From: an uncultured Peptococcaceae bacterium | Lineage (GTDB): Bacteria > Bacillota > Peptococcia > Peptococcales > Peptococcaceae | Direction of reading: 5' to 3' | Length of the DNA stretch: 27,812 bases | Assembly: GCA_938044045.1 (NCBI GenBank) | Contig: CALIQN010000009.1 | Coordinates: 1 to 27,812 of the forward strand | In this document: piece by piece, positions 1 through 6,072 of the stretch | Numbering within the stretch: position 1 is the first letter of the stretch | Layout: each line of letters opens with the position of its first letter | Position numbers and translations under genes: made by a program | Notes under the pieces: generated by a model | What the model was told of the DNA's origin: nothing | Databases searched by the model: none | Seen by the model: only the letters and a program-made list of their open reading frames with translations

Positions 1-51
1 TCTATATCAGAAATGCAAGAAGTTAGAAATCAAGAAAGAATAGAGGGATAA
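1..51 (+). CDS. 3' end of an upstream phage gene (partial)
   Basis: An open frame runs in from the left edge and stops at TAA (49-51), giving the last 16 residues of a hydrophilic, charged C-terminus (ends ..NQERIEG). The stop lies one base before the holin ATG at 53, the tight spacing expected of a phage late operon. Too little is visible to name a family. From its place directly before holin and amidase it is probably a small tail-end or pre-lysis protein; that is inference from position only. Confidence 0.5.
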   Translation, partial: SISEMQEVRNQERIEG

Positions 52-52
52 A

Positions 53-394
53 ATGATTAATATAGATTTAACAGGGGTTGTTATTGCAGTAATTCAAGTG
101 ATTTTCGCAGTTATTCTCGCCTACATGGGAAAAATGAGCCATAGTAAAAACAAGAATGACAAAGTTATGGAATTGATTGTCTTAGCGGTAGGCGCAGCGG
201 AACAACTCTATAAAACCGGTATCGTGAATGATAGAAAAGCGTGGGTACTTCAAAAGCTATCAGAGAACGGTGTTGATATTAATTCCCCTAAGGTTGACTT
301 GGCGATTGAGAGCGAGGTCAACAAACTAAAATCAGTTGTTGCAAACTTACCTAAAGAGTTGACTGATGGGGCGGGAATCGGTTATGACGTATAA
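53..394 (+). CDS. Phage holin, LLH family
   Basis: A 113-residue small membrane protein that probably forms the lysis pore in the cytoplasmic membrane, letting the endolysin encoded next to it reach the peptidoglycan. One hydrophobic segment (about residues 5-25) is followed by a basic linker (KMSHSKNKNDK) and a soluble C-terminal half. That half has the pattern typical of the LLH holins: an AVGAAEQLYKTG block followed by a KAWVLQKLSENGVDI block and a terminal helix containing IESEVNKL. The start ATG is preceded by a purine-rich AGAGGGAT ribosome-binding site. Its 3' end overlaps the amidase start, the classic holin-endolysin pairing. Family assignment is by sequence pattern; pore activity is inferred. 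Confidence 0.85.
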   Translation: MINIDLTGVVIAVIQVIFAVILAYMGKMSHSKNKNDKVMELIVLAVGAAEQLYKTGIVNDRKAWVLQKLSENGVDINSPKVDLAIESEVNKLKSVVANLPKELTDGAGIGYDV

Positions 395-1055
395 ATTAGT
401 CAGTAATTGGTTACCATTAAATAAGCGTTATCTAAAAGCCTCTTATGACATGGTGCCTAAGGGAATCATAGTACACAACACGGCAAGTGCGCAGAGTGCA
501 AGAGATGTTGTCAGTCAAATGTTGAGCAATGCCAGCCCTGTAAGTTTTCATGTCGCAATAGATGAAAATGAGGCGGTCGAGGCAATACCTTTTTCCCGTA
601 ATGCGTGGCATGCCGGTGATGGTCCAAACGGATTTGCAAATAGGAATCTTATAGGTATAGAAATCGCCAGAAGCACAAGCCCTCAGGATATTTATTTAAA
701 GGCAGAGGATAATGCTGCAGCATACATTGCTGAAGTCCTAAAACAGTATGGTTGGGGCGTGGATAAGCTGTATAAGCACAAGCAATTTAGTGCAACGGCT
801 TGCCCGCACCGAACCGAGGAGTTAGGGTGGCAGAGGTTTATCAATAAGGTGCAAAAAGAGCTTGATAATTCCAAAAAACAGCAAGAGGTAAAAAAGCCAA
901 TCCCAAAACAACAACCTAAGTGGTATCAAAAAGATGTCGATGAAATGAAAGCATTAAAACTAACGACAGGAGAGCGATTAGAGGATAACCTCAAGCGAGG
1001 AGAAGCGATTGCTTTACTGAATCGAATGCGTAAGTATTTATTAAATGACAAATAA
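384..1055 (+). CDS. Phage N-acetylmuramoyl-L-alanine amidase (endolysin, Amidase_2)
   Basis: Cleaves the bond between MurNAc and L-alanine of peptidoglycan to lyse the host. From the ATG at 384 the protein has 223 residues. The amidase_2/PGRP fold covers about residues 20-150. Apparent zinc ligands are H31 (in IIVHNTA) and H132 plus C140 in the KHKQFSATACPHR motif; WHAGDG (75-80) and the GIEIA strand also fit. A Lys/Gln-rich linker (about 160-175) leads to a C-terminal segment starting PKWYQKDVDEMKALKL that resembles the SLH-like repeats of other Gram-positive phage amidases. An in-frame ATG at 366 would add six residues; 384 is preferred because MTYKLV.. is the usual N-terminus of such proteins. 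It overlaps the holin by 11 bases. No signal peptide is seen, fitting holin-dependent release. Confidence 0.9.
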   Translation: MTYKLVSNWLPLNKRYLKASYDMVPKGIIVHNTASAQSARDVVSQMLSNASPVSFHVAIDENEAVEAIPFSRNAWHAGDGPNGFANRNLIGIEIARSTSPQDIYLKAEDNAAAYIAEVLKQYGWGVDKLYKHKQFSATACPHRTEELGWQRFINKVQKELDNSKKQQEVKKPIPKQQPKWYQKDVDEMKALKLTTGERLEDNLKRGEAIALLNRMRKYLLNDK

Positions 1056-1066
1056 ATCTGACAAAT

Positions 1067-1098
1067 CCCCCTACCAAATCTGGTAAGGGTCGTATTTT
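1067..1098 (+). terminator. Probable terminator of the phage lysis genes
   Basis: Just after the amidase stop, CCCTACCA pairs with TGGTAAGGG (one bulged A) around an AATC loop, followed by a T-rich stretch (CGTATTTTAT). The T-run is modest, so strength is uncertain. Confidence 0.5.
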
Positions 1099-1180
1099 AT
1101 GTAATAAATTTCGTGTGAAAATAACAATAATTTTTTATACAAGCCCCCAAAGTTATTAGTTTTATAAATAATAAAGTCTC

Positions 1181-1202
1181 ACGCTACGAAAACGCTACGA
1201 AC
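1181..1202. repeat. Tandem 10-base direct repeat near the phage/chromosome junction
   Basis: ACGCTACGAA occurs twice in tandem (1181-1190 and, one base on, 1192-1201). It lies in the non-coding stretch between the phage amidase and the tRNA-Ser 3' end. Such short repeats beside a phage end can be arm-type binding sites for an integrase or excisionase; that role is inference from position. Confidence 0.45.
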
Positions 1203-1240
1203 TTAAAAAAGAGAACAACGATTAGAAACAGTGAAAATAA

Positions 1241-1268
1241 AAAAAGTGGCTATACTAGCCACTTTTTT
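1241..1268. terminator. Bidirectional terminator between tRNA-Ser and the prophage end
   Basis: GTGGCTA (1246-1252) and TAGCCAC (1256-1262) form a perfect 7-bp stem around TAC. The stem is flanked by an A-run on the left and TTTTTT on the right, so it can stop transcription both ways. On the minus strand it follows the tRNA-Ser gene; on the plus strand it would catch readthrough from the lysis genes. Confidence 0.8.
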
Positions 1269-1275
1269 CTACAAA

Positions 1276-1362
1276 CGGAGGAGGTAGGATTCGAACCCAC
1301 GGAACCCGCAAAGGCCCAACGGTTTTCAAGACCGCCTCCTTCGACCACTCGGACACTCCTCC
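1276..1362 (-). tRNA. tRNA-Ser(UGA)
   Basis: On the minus strand an 87-nt class II tRNA folds. The acceptor stem GGAGGAG pairs with CTCCTCC and a discriminator G follows. The anticodon loop CTTGAAA gives anticodon UGA (Ser, reads UCA and wobble partners). There is a long variable arm, and the T-loop is TTCGAAT. The CCA end is not encoded (TTT follows), so the CCA-adding enzyme must complete it. Its 3' end faces the phage lysis genes, making it a plausible attachment site. Confidence 0.95.
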
Positions 1363-1374
1363 AAATGCTTTATT

Positions 1375-1403
1375 ATTTTATAAGATATTGACTAGATTGT
1401 CAA
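1375..1403 (-). promoter_or_regulatory. Promoter of tRNA-Ser
   Basis: On the minus strand TTGACA (1403-1398), a 17-bp spacer and TAAAAT (1380-1375) form a near-consensus sigma-A promoter, placing the start a few bases before the mature tRNA 5' end at 1362. Its -35 box lies next to that of the divergent sigma-factor promoter. Confidence 0.75.
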
Positions 1404-1415
1404 GGATTTTATAGT
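1388..1415 (+). promoter_or_regulatory. Promoter of the ECF sigma / DUF4179 operon
   Basis: TTGACT (1388-1393), a 16-bp spacer and TATAGT (1410-1415) resemble a sigma-A promoter. It would give a leader of roughly 78 nt before the ATG at 1500. The leader contains a short hairpin (ATCTG/CAGAT, 1444-1456) followed by TTT. The promoter overlaps the divergent tRNA-Ser promoter. An additional autoregulated ECF promoter cannot be excluded. Confidence 0.55.
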
Positions 1416-1499
1416 AAAATCTTTAAGATAGAATATTATCGACATCTGAGGCAGATTTTACCAATTATTGACGTATTTAGGGCTGAAAGGAGGAGACTG

Positions 1500-2036
1500 A
1501 TGACAATAGATGAAAAAAACCTAATCAAGGGCTTAAAAAGGCGGGATGAATTTTACTTAAAGACATTTATCCATGGTTATGGTGGTTTGATGAAAAGTGT
1601 GATTTATCCCTATTTTCCAAATTCACCAGAAGACAGGGAAGAAGTTTTAAATGATGCTATTTTAAAAGTTTGGCAAAATATCGATGCCTATGATCAAGCG
1701 AAATCTGAATTTAAAAATTGGTGTGCTGCTGTAGCAAAGTACCGTGCGATTGATTATTATCGTCGTTATCATAAGGAGAGCTTTCATGAACTCTTTGAAG
1801 AAGCCAACCATATCGTAGAAAGTACAACAGACCAGCTTGCCAAGGAAAGATTGGAAAATTTTTTAGCCGGTCTTGGTACGACAGATCGCATGATATTGAC
1901 AGCGCTTTATATTGAGGGCGAAAGGACGAAAACGCTAGCCCAAAAATTGTCCCTAACAGAAAATGCCATTTATAAACGTGTGCAAAAAGCAAGGCAAAAG
2001 GCTAAACAGTCTCTACAAGCAAAGGAGGAAGTATGA
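1500..2036 (+). CDS. ECF-type RNA polymerase sigma factor (sigma-70 family)
   Basis: A 178-residue alternative sigma factor that would direct RNA polymerase to a small stress or envelope regulon. A sigma region 2 block lies at about residues 12-80, including DREEVLNDAILKVWQNID and a following FKNWCAAVAKYRAIDYYRR segment. A sigma region 4 helix-turn-helix lies at about 120-170 (LAQKLSLTENAIYKRVQKAR). Regions 1 and 3 are absent, as in ECF factors. The start has a strong AAGGAGGAG ribosome-binding site. Its stop overlaps the start of the downstream DUF4179 gene (ATGATG across 2033-2038), implying translational coupling and a sigma/anti-sigma pair. The signal it responds to cannot be read from sequence. 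Confidence 0.92.
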   Translation: MTIDEKNLIKGLKRRDEFYLKTFIHGYGGLMKSVIYPYFPNSPEDREEVLNDAILKVWQNIDAYDQAKSEFKNWCAAVAKYRAIDYYRRYHKESFHELFEEANHIVESTTDQLAKERLENFLAGLGTTDRMILTALYIEGERTKTLAQKLSLTENAIYKRVQKARQKAKQSLQAKEEV

Positions 2037-3073
2037 TGCCTAACAAAGCGTATGAAAAACTAAACGAATTACAAGTGGAGTATCATGATATGGCGCTAAG
2101 TGATAAAGAAACAACAGCCTTAGAAACGATGGCCAAGCAATATGCCAAAAAAAATCATAAAAAACGATTGAGATGGACTGTTATAGCAACAGGTGTGGCG
2201 ATTATGTGTATAGGCATAAGCCTGGGTGTGCCTAGTGTGGGTGCGGCGATTTCCAATATTTTTGTAGGGGTTCAGACCTCATTTTCTATAGCATTTAATA
2301 AGCCTGACCAGGCAGACGCTTATACCATTAACCTTCATCAATTCATTGATCTTGGTGATAGAAGTGTCCAAATTGAAGATATTGCTTTAGATGGCGATGA
2401 TATGTATGTCTCTATGCTTTTTGAAGGTAGTGATAATCCCTTAGAGGGTTCTTTTGAAGGCTTGGAGATTTTGGCCGTTGAGATTAATGGCAAGAAAATT
2501 AGGGTGACGGGTAGTAGTGGTGGAAGTGGAGCAATGCAAGAAGGTAGTAAGGTTCATCTTAGTGCCCTAAAACACAGCCTAGCAAAAACACCTGAAATAG
2601 ATGAAGCTAAGGAAAAGCAAGCAGTAAAACTCTATTGCTATGCGCCTGATTTGGATAAGCCCTTATCTTTTGAATTTAACGTCGATACCAAAAAACTTCT
2701 CCCAGAGACGAAAACTATCCTAACAAACTTTATGATACCAAAAACTGATGTCATGATAGAAAGCTTTAAGTTAAATGCTTTGGCACAAAAAATCGTTTTG
2801 TCTTATCATGAGGCAGGCAAACGCTATATTTATAGTCTTGTCGGTGCAGATGATCAGGGAAAAAAGGTCGTTTTTGAGACTAGAGATGGGGATAAAACAA
2901 GGGCTTCCTTGCATTTTGAGCCCTTATCCAGTGAAATCACTGCCACGGAGCTTTTAGAAAAGACAAAGTCCCTTACGCTAAGGTTGGAGCGTCAAGCCAT
3001 TCCGGAGGAAAGTGGCAAGTTTGATACACCAATAGAAGTAGTAAGCGAACCTTTTGAGGTCAAACTCCAGTAA
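2033..3073 (+). CDS. DUF4179-type membrane protein, probable anti-sigma factor
   Basis: A 346-residue protein with a short charged cytoplasmic N-terminus (about 1-46), one membrane helix at about 47-75 (WTVIATGVAIMCIGISLGV) and a large extracytoplasmic part rich in beta-type sequence. The segment after the helix (AISNIFVGVQTSFSIAF.., then ..FIDLGDRSVQIEDIALDGDDMYVSM) is the pattern of DUF4179 proteins, which are often paired with ECF sigma factors. By topology and by overlap with the sigma gene it probably holds the sigma factor at the membrane and releases it on an outside signal; this is inference. An AAAGGAGGAAG site serves either of two adjacent ATGs (2033 or 2036). A terminator follows directly, so the operon is two genes. 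Confidence 0.8.
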   Translation: MMPNKAYEKLNELQVEYHDMALSDKETTALETMAKQYAKKNHKKRLRWTVIATGVAIMCIGISLGVPSVGAAISNIFVGVQTSFSIAFNKPDQADAYTINLHQFIDLGDRSVQIEDIALDGDDMYVSMLFEGSDNPLEGSFEGLEILAVEINGKKIRVTGSSGGSGAMQEGSKVHLSALKHSLAKTPEIDEAKEKQAVKLYCYAPDLDKPLSFEFNVDTKKLLPETKTILTNFMIPKTDVMIESFKLNALAQKIVLSYHEAGKRYIYSLVGADDQGKKVVFETRDGDKTRASLHFEPLSSEITATELLEKTKSLTLRLERQAIPEESGKFDTPIEVVSEPFEVKLQ

Positions 3074-3080
3074 AATAAAG

Positions 3081-3117
3081 AGGCTTTCCATCTTGTTTGT
3101 TGGATGGAAAGCCTTTT
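3081..3117 (+). terminator. Terminator of the sigma/anti-sigma operon
   Basis: AGGCTTTCCATC (3081-3092) pairs with GATGGAAAGCCT (3103-3114) as a perfect 12-bp stem, followed by TTTT. The remaining stretch up to the tRNA-Gly promoter (3118-3266) shows no convincing gene or structure. Confidence 0.9.
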
Positions 3118-3266
3118 AGTTGGTTGTGTCATCTTGGCTAGGTGAATATCATGACTGGGCGTTGTGTTGTCGGGATTTTTCTCCCTCGTCTTTAGTAAAG
3201 ATAGTGTAAAAAAACATTTATAATCTAATCAAAAACTTTCCTTATCAGAATAATATTAATGTAACA

Positions 3267-3295
3267 TTGACGGGAAGATAATAAAATGATATAGT
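3267..3295 (+). promoter_or_regulatory. Promoter of tRNA-Gly (and possibly the Rrf2 gene)
   Basis: TTGACG (3267-3272), a 17-bp spacer and TATAGT (3290-3295) lie just before the tRNA-Gly 5' end at 3304. No separate promoter is evident in the 34 bases between the tRNA and the Rrf2-type gene. Confidence 0.75.
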
Positions 3296-3303
3296 TTTTT
3301 TAT

Positions 3304-3374
3304 GCGGATGTAGTTTAATGGTAGAACATCAACTTCCCAAGCTGAATACGAGGGTTCGATTCCCTTCATCCGCT
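3304..3374 (+). tRNA. tRNA-Gly(CCC)
   Basis: A 71-nt cloverleaf: acceptor GCGGATG pairs with CATCCGC, discriminator U, anticodon loop TTCCCAA giving CCC, and T-loop TTCGATT. CCA is not encoded; a run of seven T follows at once, which with the acceptor and T stems could act as a partial terminator before the Rrf2 gene. Confidence 0.94.
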
Positions 3375-3408
3375 TTTTTTATTTTAACCTTGGGAGAGGA
3401 GGTATAGG

Positions 3409-3834
3409 GTGGCAATAAATATAACTTCAGACTATGCTTTAAGAACGATTTTGTATTTATCAAATGAAGCTGGCAGAGAGAAAATCTCAGGAAAAGAAAT
3501 TTGTGATGAGATGAAAATACCATACAACTATTTCTTGAAGATTGTTCCTCTTTTGAAAGATGCAGGTTTTCTTTCTTCTTTTCAAGGCAAAAAAGGTGGC
3601 TATACACTGCTTAAAAGTCCAGAAGAGATTAGTGTGTACGATATCTTGGTAGCGATGAGTGACCCTATTATCGTTTCACATTGTTTATTGGATAATTCTA
3701 TTTGCAGTCGTCGGGCAGCTGGACACTGTACTATGCATGCTTTATTTGGGACAATACAGACATATATTGATCAAGAAATGAAGCGCGCTACTATGGCGGA
3801 AGTACTTAAAAATGGCTTGCCAGTTTCTTTTTAA
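3409..3834 (+). CDS. Rrf2-family transcriptional regulator, probably iron-sulfur binding
   Basis: A 141-residue winged-helix repressor of the Rrf2 family (IscR/NsrR/CymR relatives). The N-terminal helix-turn-helix includes NITSDYALRTILYLS (4-18) and a recognition segment with IPYNYFLKIVPLLKDAG (37-53). The wing is SSFQGKKGGYTLLKSP. Three cysteines, C92-x6-C99-x7-C107, lie where IscR and NsrR hold their [2Fe-2S] or [4Fe-4S] cluster, so it probably senses iron-sulfur status, oxygen or NO; which one is not decidable here. The start is GTG at 3409 after a GAGAGGAGG ribosome-binding site. It lies 34 bases after tRNA-Gly with no clear promoter of its own, so it is probably read from the tRNA promoter. 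A strong terminator follows. Confidence 0.88.
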   Translation: MAINITSDYALRTILYLSNEAGREKISGKEICDEMKIPYNYFLKIVPLLKDAGFLSSFQGKKGGYTLLKSPEEISVYDILVAMSDPIIVSHCLLDNSICSRRAAGHCTMHALFGTIQTYIDQEMKRATMAEVLKNGLPVSF

Positions 3835-3866
3835 CCTCTTAGCATACTTGCTAGGAGGTTTTATTT
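3833..3866 (+). terminator. Terminator of the Rrf2-family gene
   Basis: AACCTCTTAGCA (3833-3844) pairs with TGCTAGGAGGTT (3849-3860), with one G-U pair, followed by TTATTTTGTTT. The stem starts at the stop codon. Confidence 0.85.
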
Positions 3867-3876
3867 TGTTTATTAT
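3848..3876 (+). promoter_or_regulatory. Candidate promoter of the YibE/F gene
   Basis: TTGCTA (3848-3853), a 17-bp spacer and TATTAT (3871-3876). The -35 box lies inside the terminator hairpin of the preceding gene. The implied start near 3883 leaves a short leader holding the AGGAGG site before the ATG at 3907. Confidence 0.5.
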
Positions 3877-3906
3877 AGAGGATAGATTTTAGGAGGCGTA
3901 TTTCTA

Positions 3907-5070
3907 ATGAAAAAAAATCTAGCTTTTTATGTCGTGTTGACCTTATTGACAATAGGAATGTTTTTTTATGCAGGATTAAATTTGTGGCAGGATTTGCCTG
4001 TCTTTCTTTCTGGTAATGAAACTGTCAAAGCGAGTGTTGTAGAAATTCAGACACAAAATGAAGCCCAAGCCAATAAGCGTGTTTTTAAAGCACGTTTATT
4101 GACTGGAGAGCATAAGGGTGATGAGGTGATGGCTTTTCAAAGTACAGGAGAAGCTTTTATCCTGGCACAGATGCAGGCAGATGTTATGCAAGGTGATACA
4201 GTGATTTTAGAGCGAGTCTCTGCCAATAGCCAAGGGAGCTTTATTACCAAGGATGGTCAATTGGATGAAAAGGCGCTAGATGAAGCGATTTTGTGGCAGT
4301 TTCTAGATTATTACCGTTTATTTCCTATTTATGGCTTAATCGTAGTCTTTGGACTAGGCTTGATTGCAATTGGCAAATGGAAAGGGCTACATACCTTGAT
4401 ATCTTTGGTTTTGACTTTTTTTCAGATTTTCCTTTTCTTTGTGCCATGGGTGATTAAGGGATATTCCATTTATTTGGGCTTGGCAGTGAGTTTATTTTAT
4501 ATCGTAGTGATGAGTATTGGCTTGATTGCTGGGGCGAGTAAAAAGGCTTTTGTAACGATTCTTTCCACGTTGCTAGGTTTAGGCATTGCTTTTGGTGTGA
4601 GTATGTTTTGTGCTAGATGGCTCCATCTGACAGGCTATATTGATGAGCATGCCATTTATCTTTCTAAGATCGGGGAAGGTAATGGCATTGATCTTTTAGC
4701 AATTATTTATTCTGGTATTTTAATTGGGGCAACAGGTGCGGTCATGGATATGGCGATGGATATTTCTTCAGCACTCTATGAACTTAGTCAAAGAGCCAAG
4801 GGGATAGGTCATCGTGCCTTGATAAAAAGTGGTTTTACCATTGGGACAGATGTTATGGGGACCATGGCCAATACCTTGATACTCGCTTATATCGGTAGTG
4901 CTTTGACGACAGTTCTCTTACTGATAACGTATTCAAACAATATTTTACATTTGTTAAGTAGAGAAATCATCATTATTGAGATTCTTCAAGCCTTATCAGG
5001 CTCTTTAGCTCTTATAGCGACAGTACCGTTTACGGTAGTGATTGCTTCGTTATTTTATCTAAAAAAATAG
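3907..5070 (+). CDS. YibE/F family multipass membrane protein
   Basis: A 387-residue integral membrane protein of the YibE/F family; the molecular function of the family is not established. One N-terminal helix (about 7-27) is followed by an extracytoplasmic beta-rich domain (about 30-135). Then come about seven membrane helices (roughly 139-160, 163-185, 189-213, 218-238, 258-282, 315-342 and 352-385). Characteristic segments are the paired Gly-rich helices GLIAGASKKAFVTILSTLLG and GILIGATGAVMDMAMDISSAL, and the loop before DVMGTMANTLILAY. The start has a good AGGAGG site. It stands alone between two terminators, so it is a single-gene unit. Transport or channel activity is only a guess. Confidence 0.88.
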   Translation: MKKNLAFYVVLTLLTIGMFFYAGLNLWQDLPVFLSGNETVKASVVEIQTQNEAQANKRVFKARLLTGEHKGDEVMAFQSTGEAFILAQMQADVMQGDTVILERVSANSQGSFITKDGQLDEKALDEAILWQFLDYYRLFPIYGLIVVFGLGLIAIGKWKGLHTLISLVLTFFQIFLFFVPWVIKGYSIYLGLAVSLFYIVVMSIGLIAGASKKAFVTILSTLLGLGIAFGVSMFCARWLHLTGYIDEHAIYLSKIGEGNGIDLLAIIYSGILIGATGAVMDMAMDISSALYELSQRAKGIGHRALIKSGFTIGTDVMGTMANTLILAYIGSALTTVLLLITYSNNILHLLSREIIIIEILQALSGSLALIATVPFTVVIASLFYLKK

Positions 5071-5077
5071 TCCGATA

Positions 5078-5115
5078 AACAGGCAAATCAAATTTTTTGG
5101 TTGCCTGTTTTATTT
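5078..5115 (+). terminator. Terminator of the YibE/F gene
   Basis: AAACAGGCAA (about 5077-5086) pairs with TTGCCTGTTT (5101-5110) across a 14-base loop, followed by TATTTT. Confidence 0.8.
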
Positions 5116-5117
5116 TG

Positions 5118-5126
5118 TGCTATAAT
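5118..5126 (+). promoter_or_regulatory. Extended -10 promoter of the prmA-murE-argS-fba-glpX operon
   Basis: TGC followed by a perfect TATAAT (5121-5126) is an extended -10 element; the -35 region (TTGGTT near 5097) is weak and lies in the preceding terminator. Transcription would begin near 5133, downstream of the possible TTG start at 5129, which supports ATG 5150 as the prmA start. Confidence 0.7.
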
Positions 5127-5149
5127 TTTTGAGAAATGAGGATGAGGCT

Positions 5150-6070
5150 ATGGATTGGATGATAGTAAAAATTGAGGTGGATACTACCGACTATTCAGCA
5201 TATGAGGCGTTTTTGCTTAAATATGTGAGTGGTGTCGTGGTAGAAGATCCACAGGCGACTTTGGCGCATATCCGAAAAGGGGAATGGGAAGCCCATGGCT
5301 TTGAAGAGGCCAAACTTTTAGACAGTTGGGTGACCTTAATCCTGTATTTGGAAAATGATGTCTATCTTAAAAAGCGTCTTGATGAAATCAATATTGGCTT
5401 ACAAAATTTGGCAAAACAAAGAGGTGAAAAGTATCATTTAAGCACCGACCTTTTAGAAGATAGGGACTGGGCAAATGAGTGGAAGCGTCATTACGAGGTG
5501 CTTACCTTTGGGCAAAAGATAGAGATTGTACCTGTGTGGCTAACACCGAGTGGGACACGTCCTGTGGTGATAAAGGTTAATCCTGGACTAGCTTTTGGAA
5601 CAGGCTATCATGAGACGACAGCCTTGCCTTTGGGCCTTTTAGAAGGTTACATCAAAAAAGGGATGAGCGTTTTTGACATTGGGGCAGGTAGTGGCATCTT
5701 AGCCCTATGTGCCAAAAAATTAGGTGCGAGCAAGGTGACAGGGTATGATTATGATCCTGTGGCCATTCGTTCTGCTAAGGAGATGGCAGAGCTCAATGAA
5801 GAAACGGATGTAGCATTTTATGTCAGTGACTTATTTAAAAATGTTGAGGGTAAGGCTGATTTTGTGGTGGCAAATATTGTGACACCGATTCTTTTAAAGC
5901 TTTTGCCTGACCTTTCAGCACACTTAGCTGAAAATGGCAAGGCCTTACTTTCAGGTATCGCCTTAGAGACAGTGGCGGAGATGAAAAGCGCCTTGTCAAA
6001 GTACAATTATAGAATAATAGAAGAAAAACAAAATGGGGAGTGGCTAGCGTTGGTGGTGGAAAGAGCTTGA
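5150..6070 (+). CDS. prmA: Ribosomal protein L11 methyltransferase
   Basis: Transfers methyl groups from S-adenosylmethionine to ribosomal protein L11 in the cytoplasm. An N-terminal substrate-recognition domain (about 1-100) precedes a class I methyltransferase domain. That domain has motif I VFDIGAGSGILALCAKKLG (about 173-191), the acidic loop GYDYDPVAI, and motif IV VANIVTPIL (about 239-247), all typical of PrmA. The upstream NPGLAFGTGYHETT stretch is also a family hallmark. The length of 306 residues is normal. An in-frame TTG at 5129 would extend it by seven residues, but the probable transcription start lies after it; ATG 5150 has GAGGATGAGG upstream. It is the first gene of a compact operon, two bases before murE. 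Confidence 0.93.
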   Translation: MDWMIVKIEVDTTDYSAYEAFLLKYVSGVVVEDPQATLAHIRKGEWEAHGFEEAKLLDSWVTLILYLENDVYLKKRLDEINIGLQNLAKQRGEKYHLSTDLLEDRDWANEWKRHYEVLTFGQKIEIVPVWLTPSGTRPVVIKVNPGLAFGTGYHETTALPLGLLEGYIKKGMSVFDIGAGSGILALCAKKLGASKVTGYDYDPVAIRSAKEMAELNEETDVAFYVSDLFKNVEGKADFVVANIVTPILLKLLPDLSAHLAENGKALLSGIALETVAEMKSALSKYNYRIIEEKQNGEWLALVVERA

Positions 6071-6072
6071 AG

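Noticed and set aside
1056..1275. CRISPR or other repeat array in the phage/tRNA gap
   Set aside because: Only one tandem pair of 10 bases is present; there are no regularly spaced repeats and no cas genes in the window.
3329..3607. Minus-strand open frame across tRNA-Gly and the Rrf2 gene
   Set aside because: Overlaps a certain tRNA and a recognisable Rrf2 regulator; the translation has no recognisable pattern.
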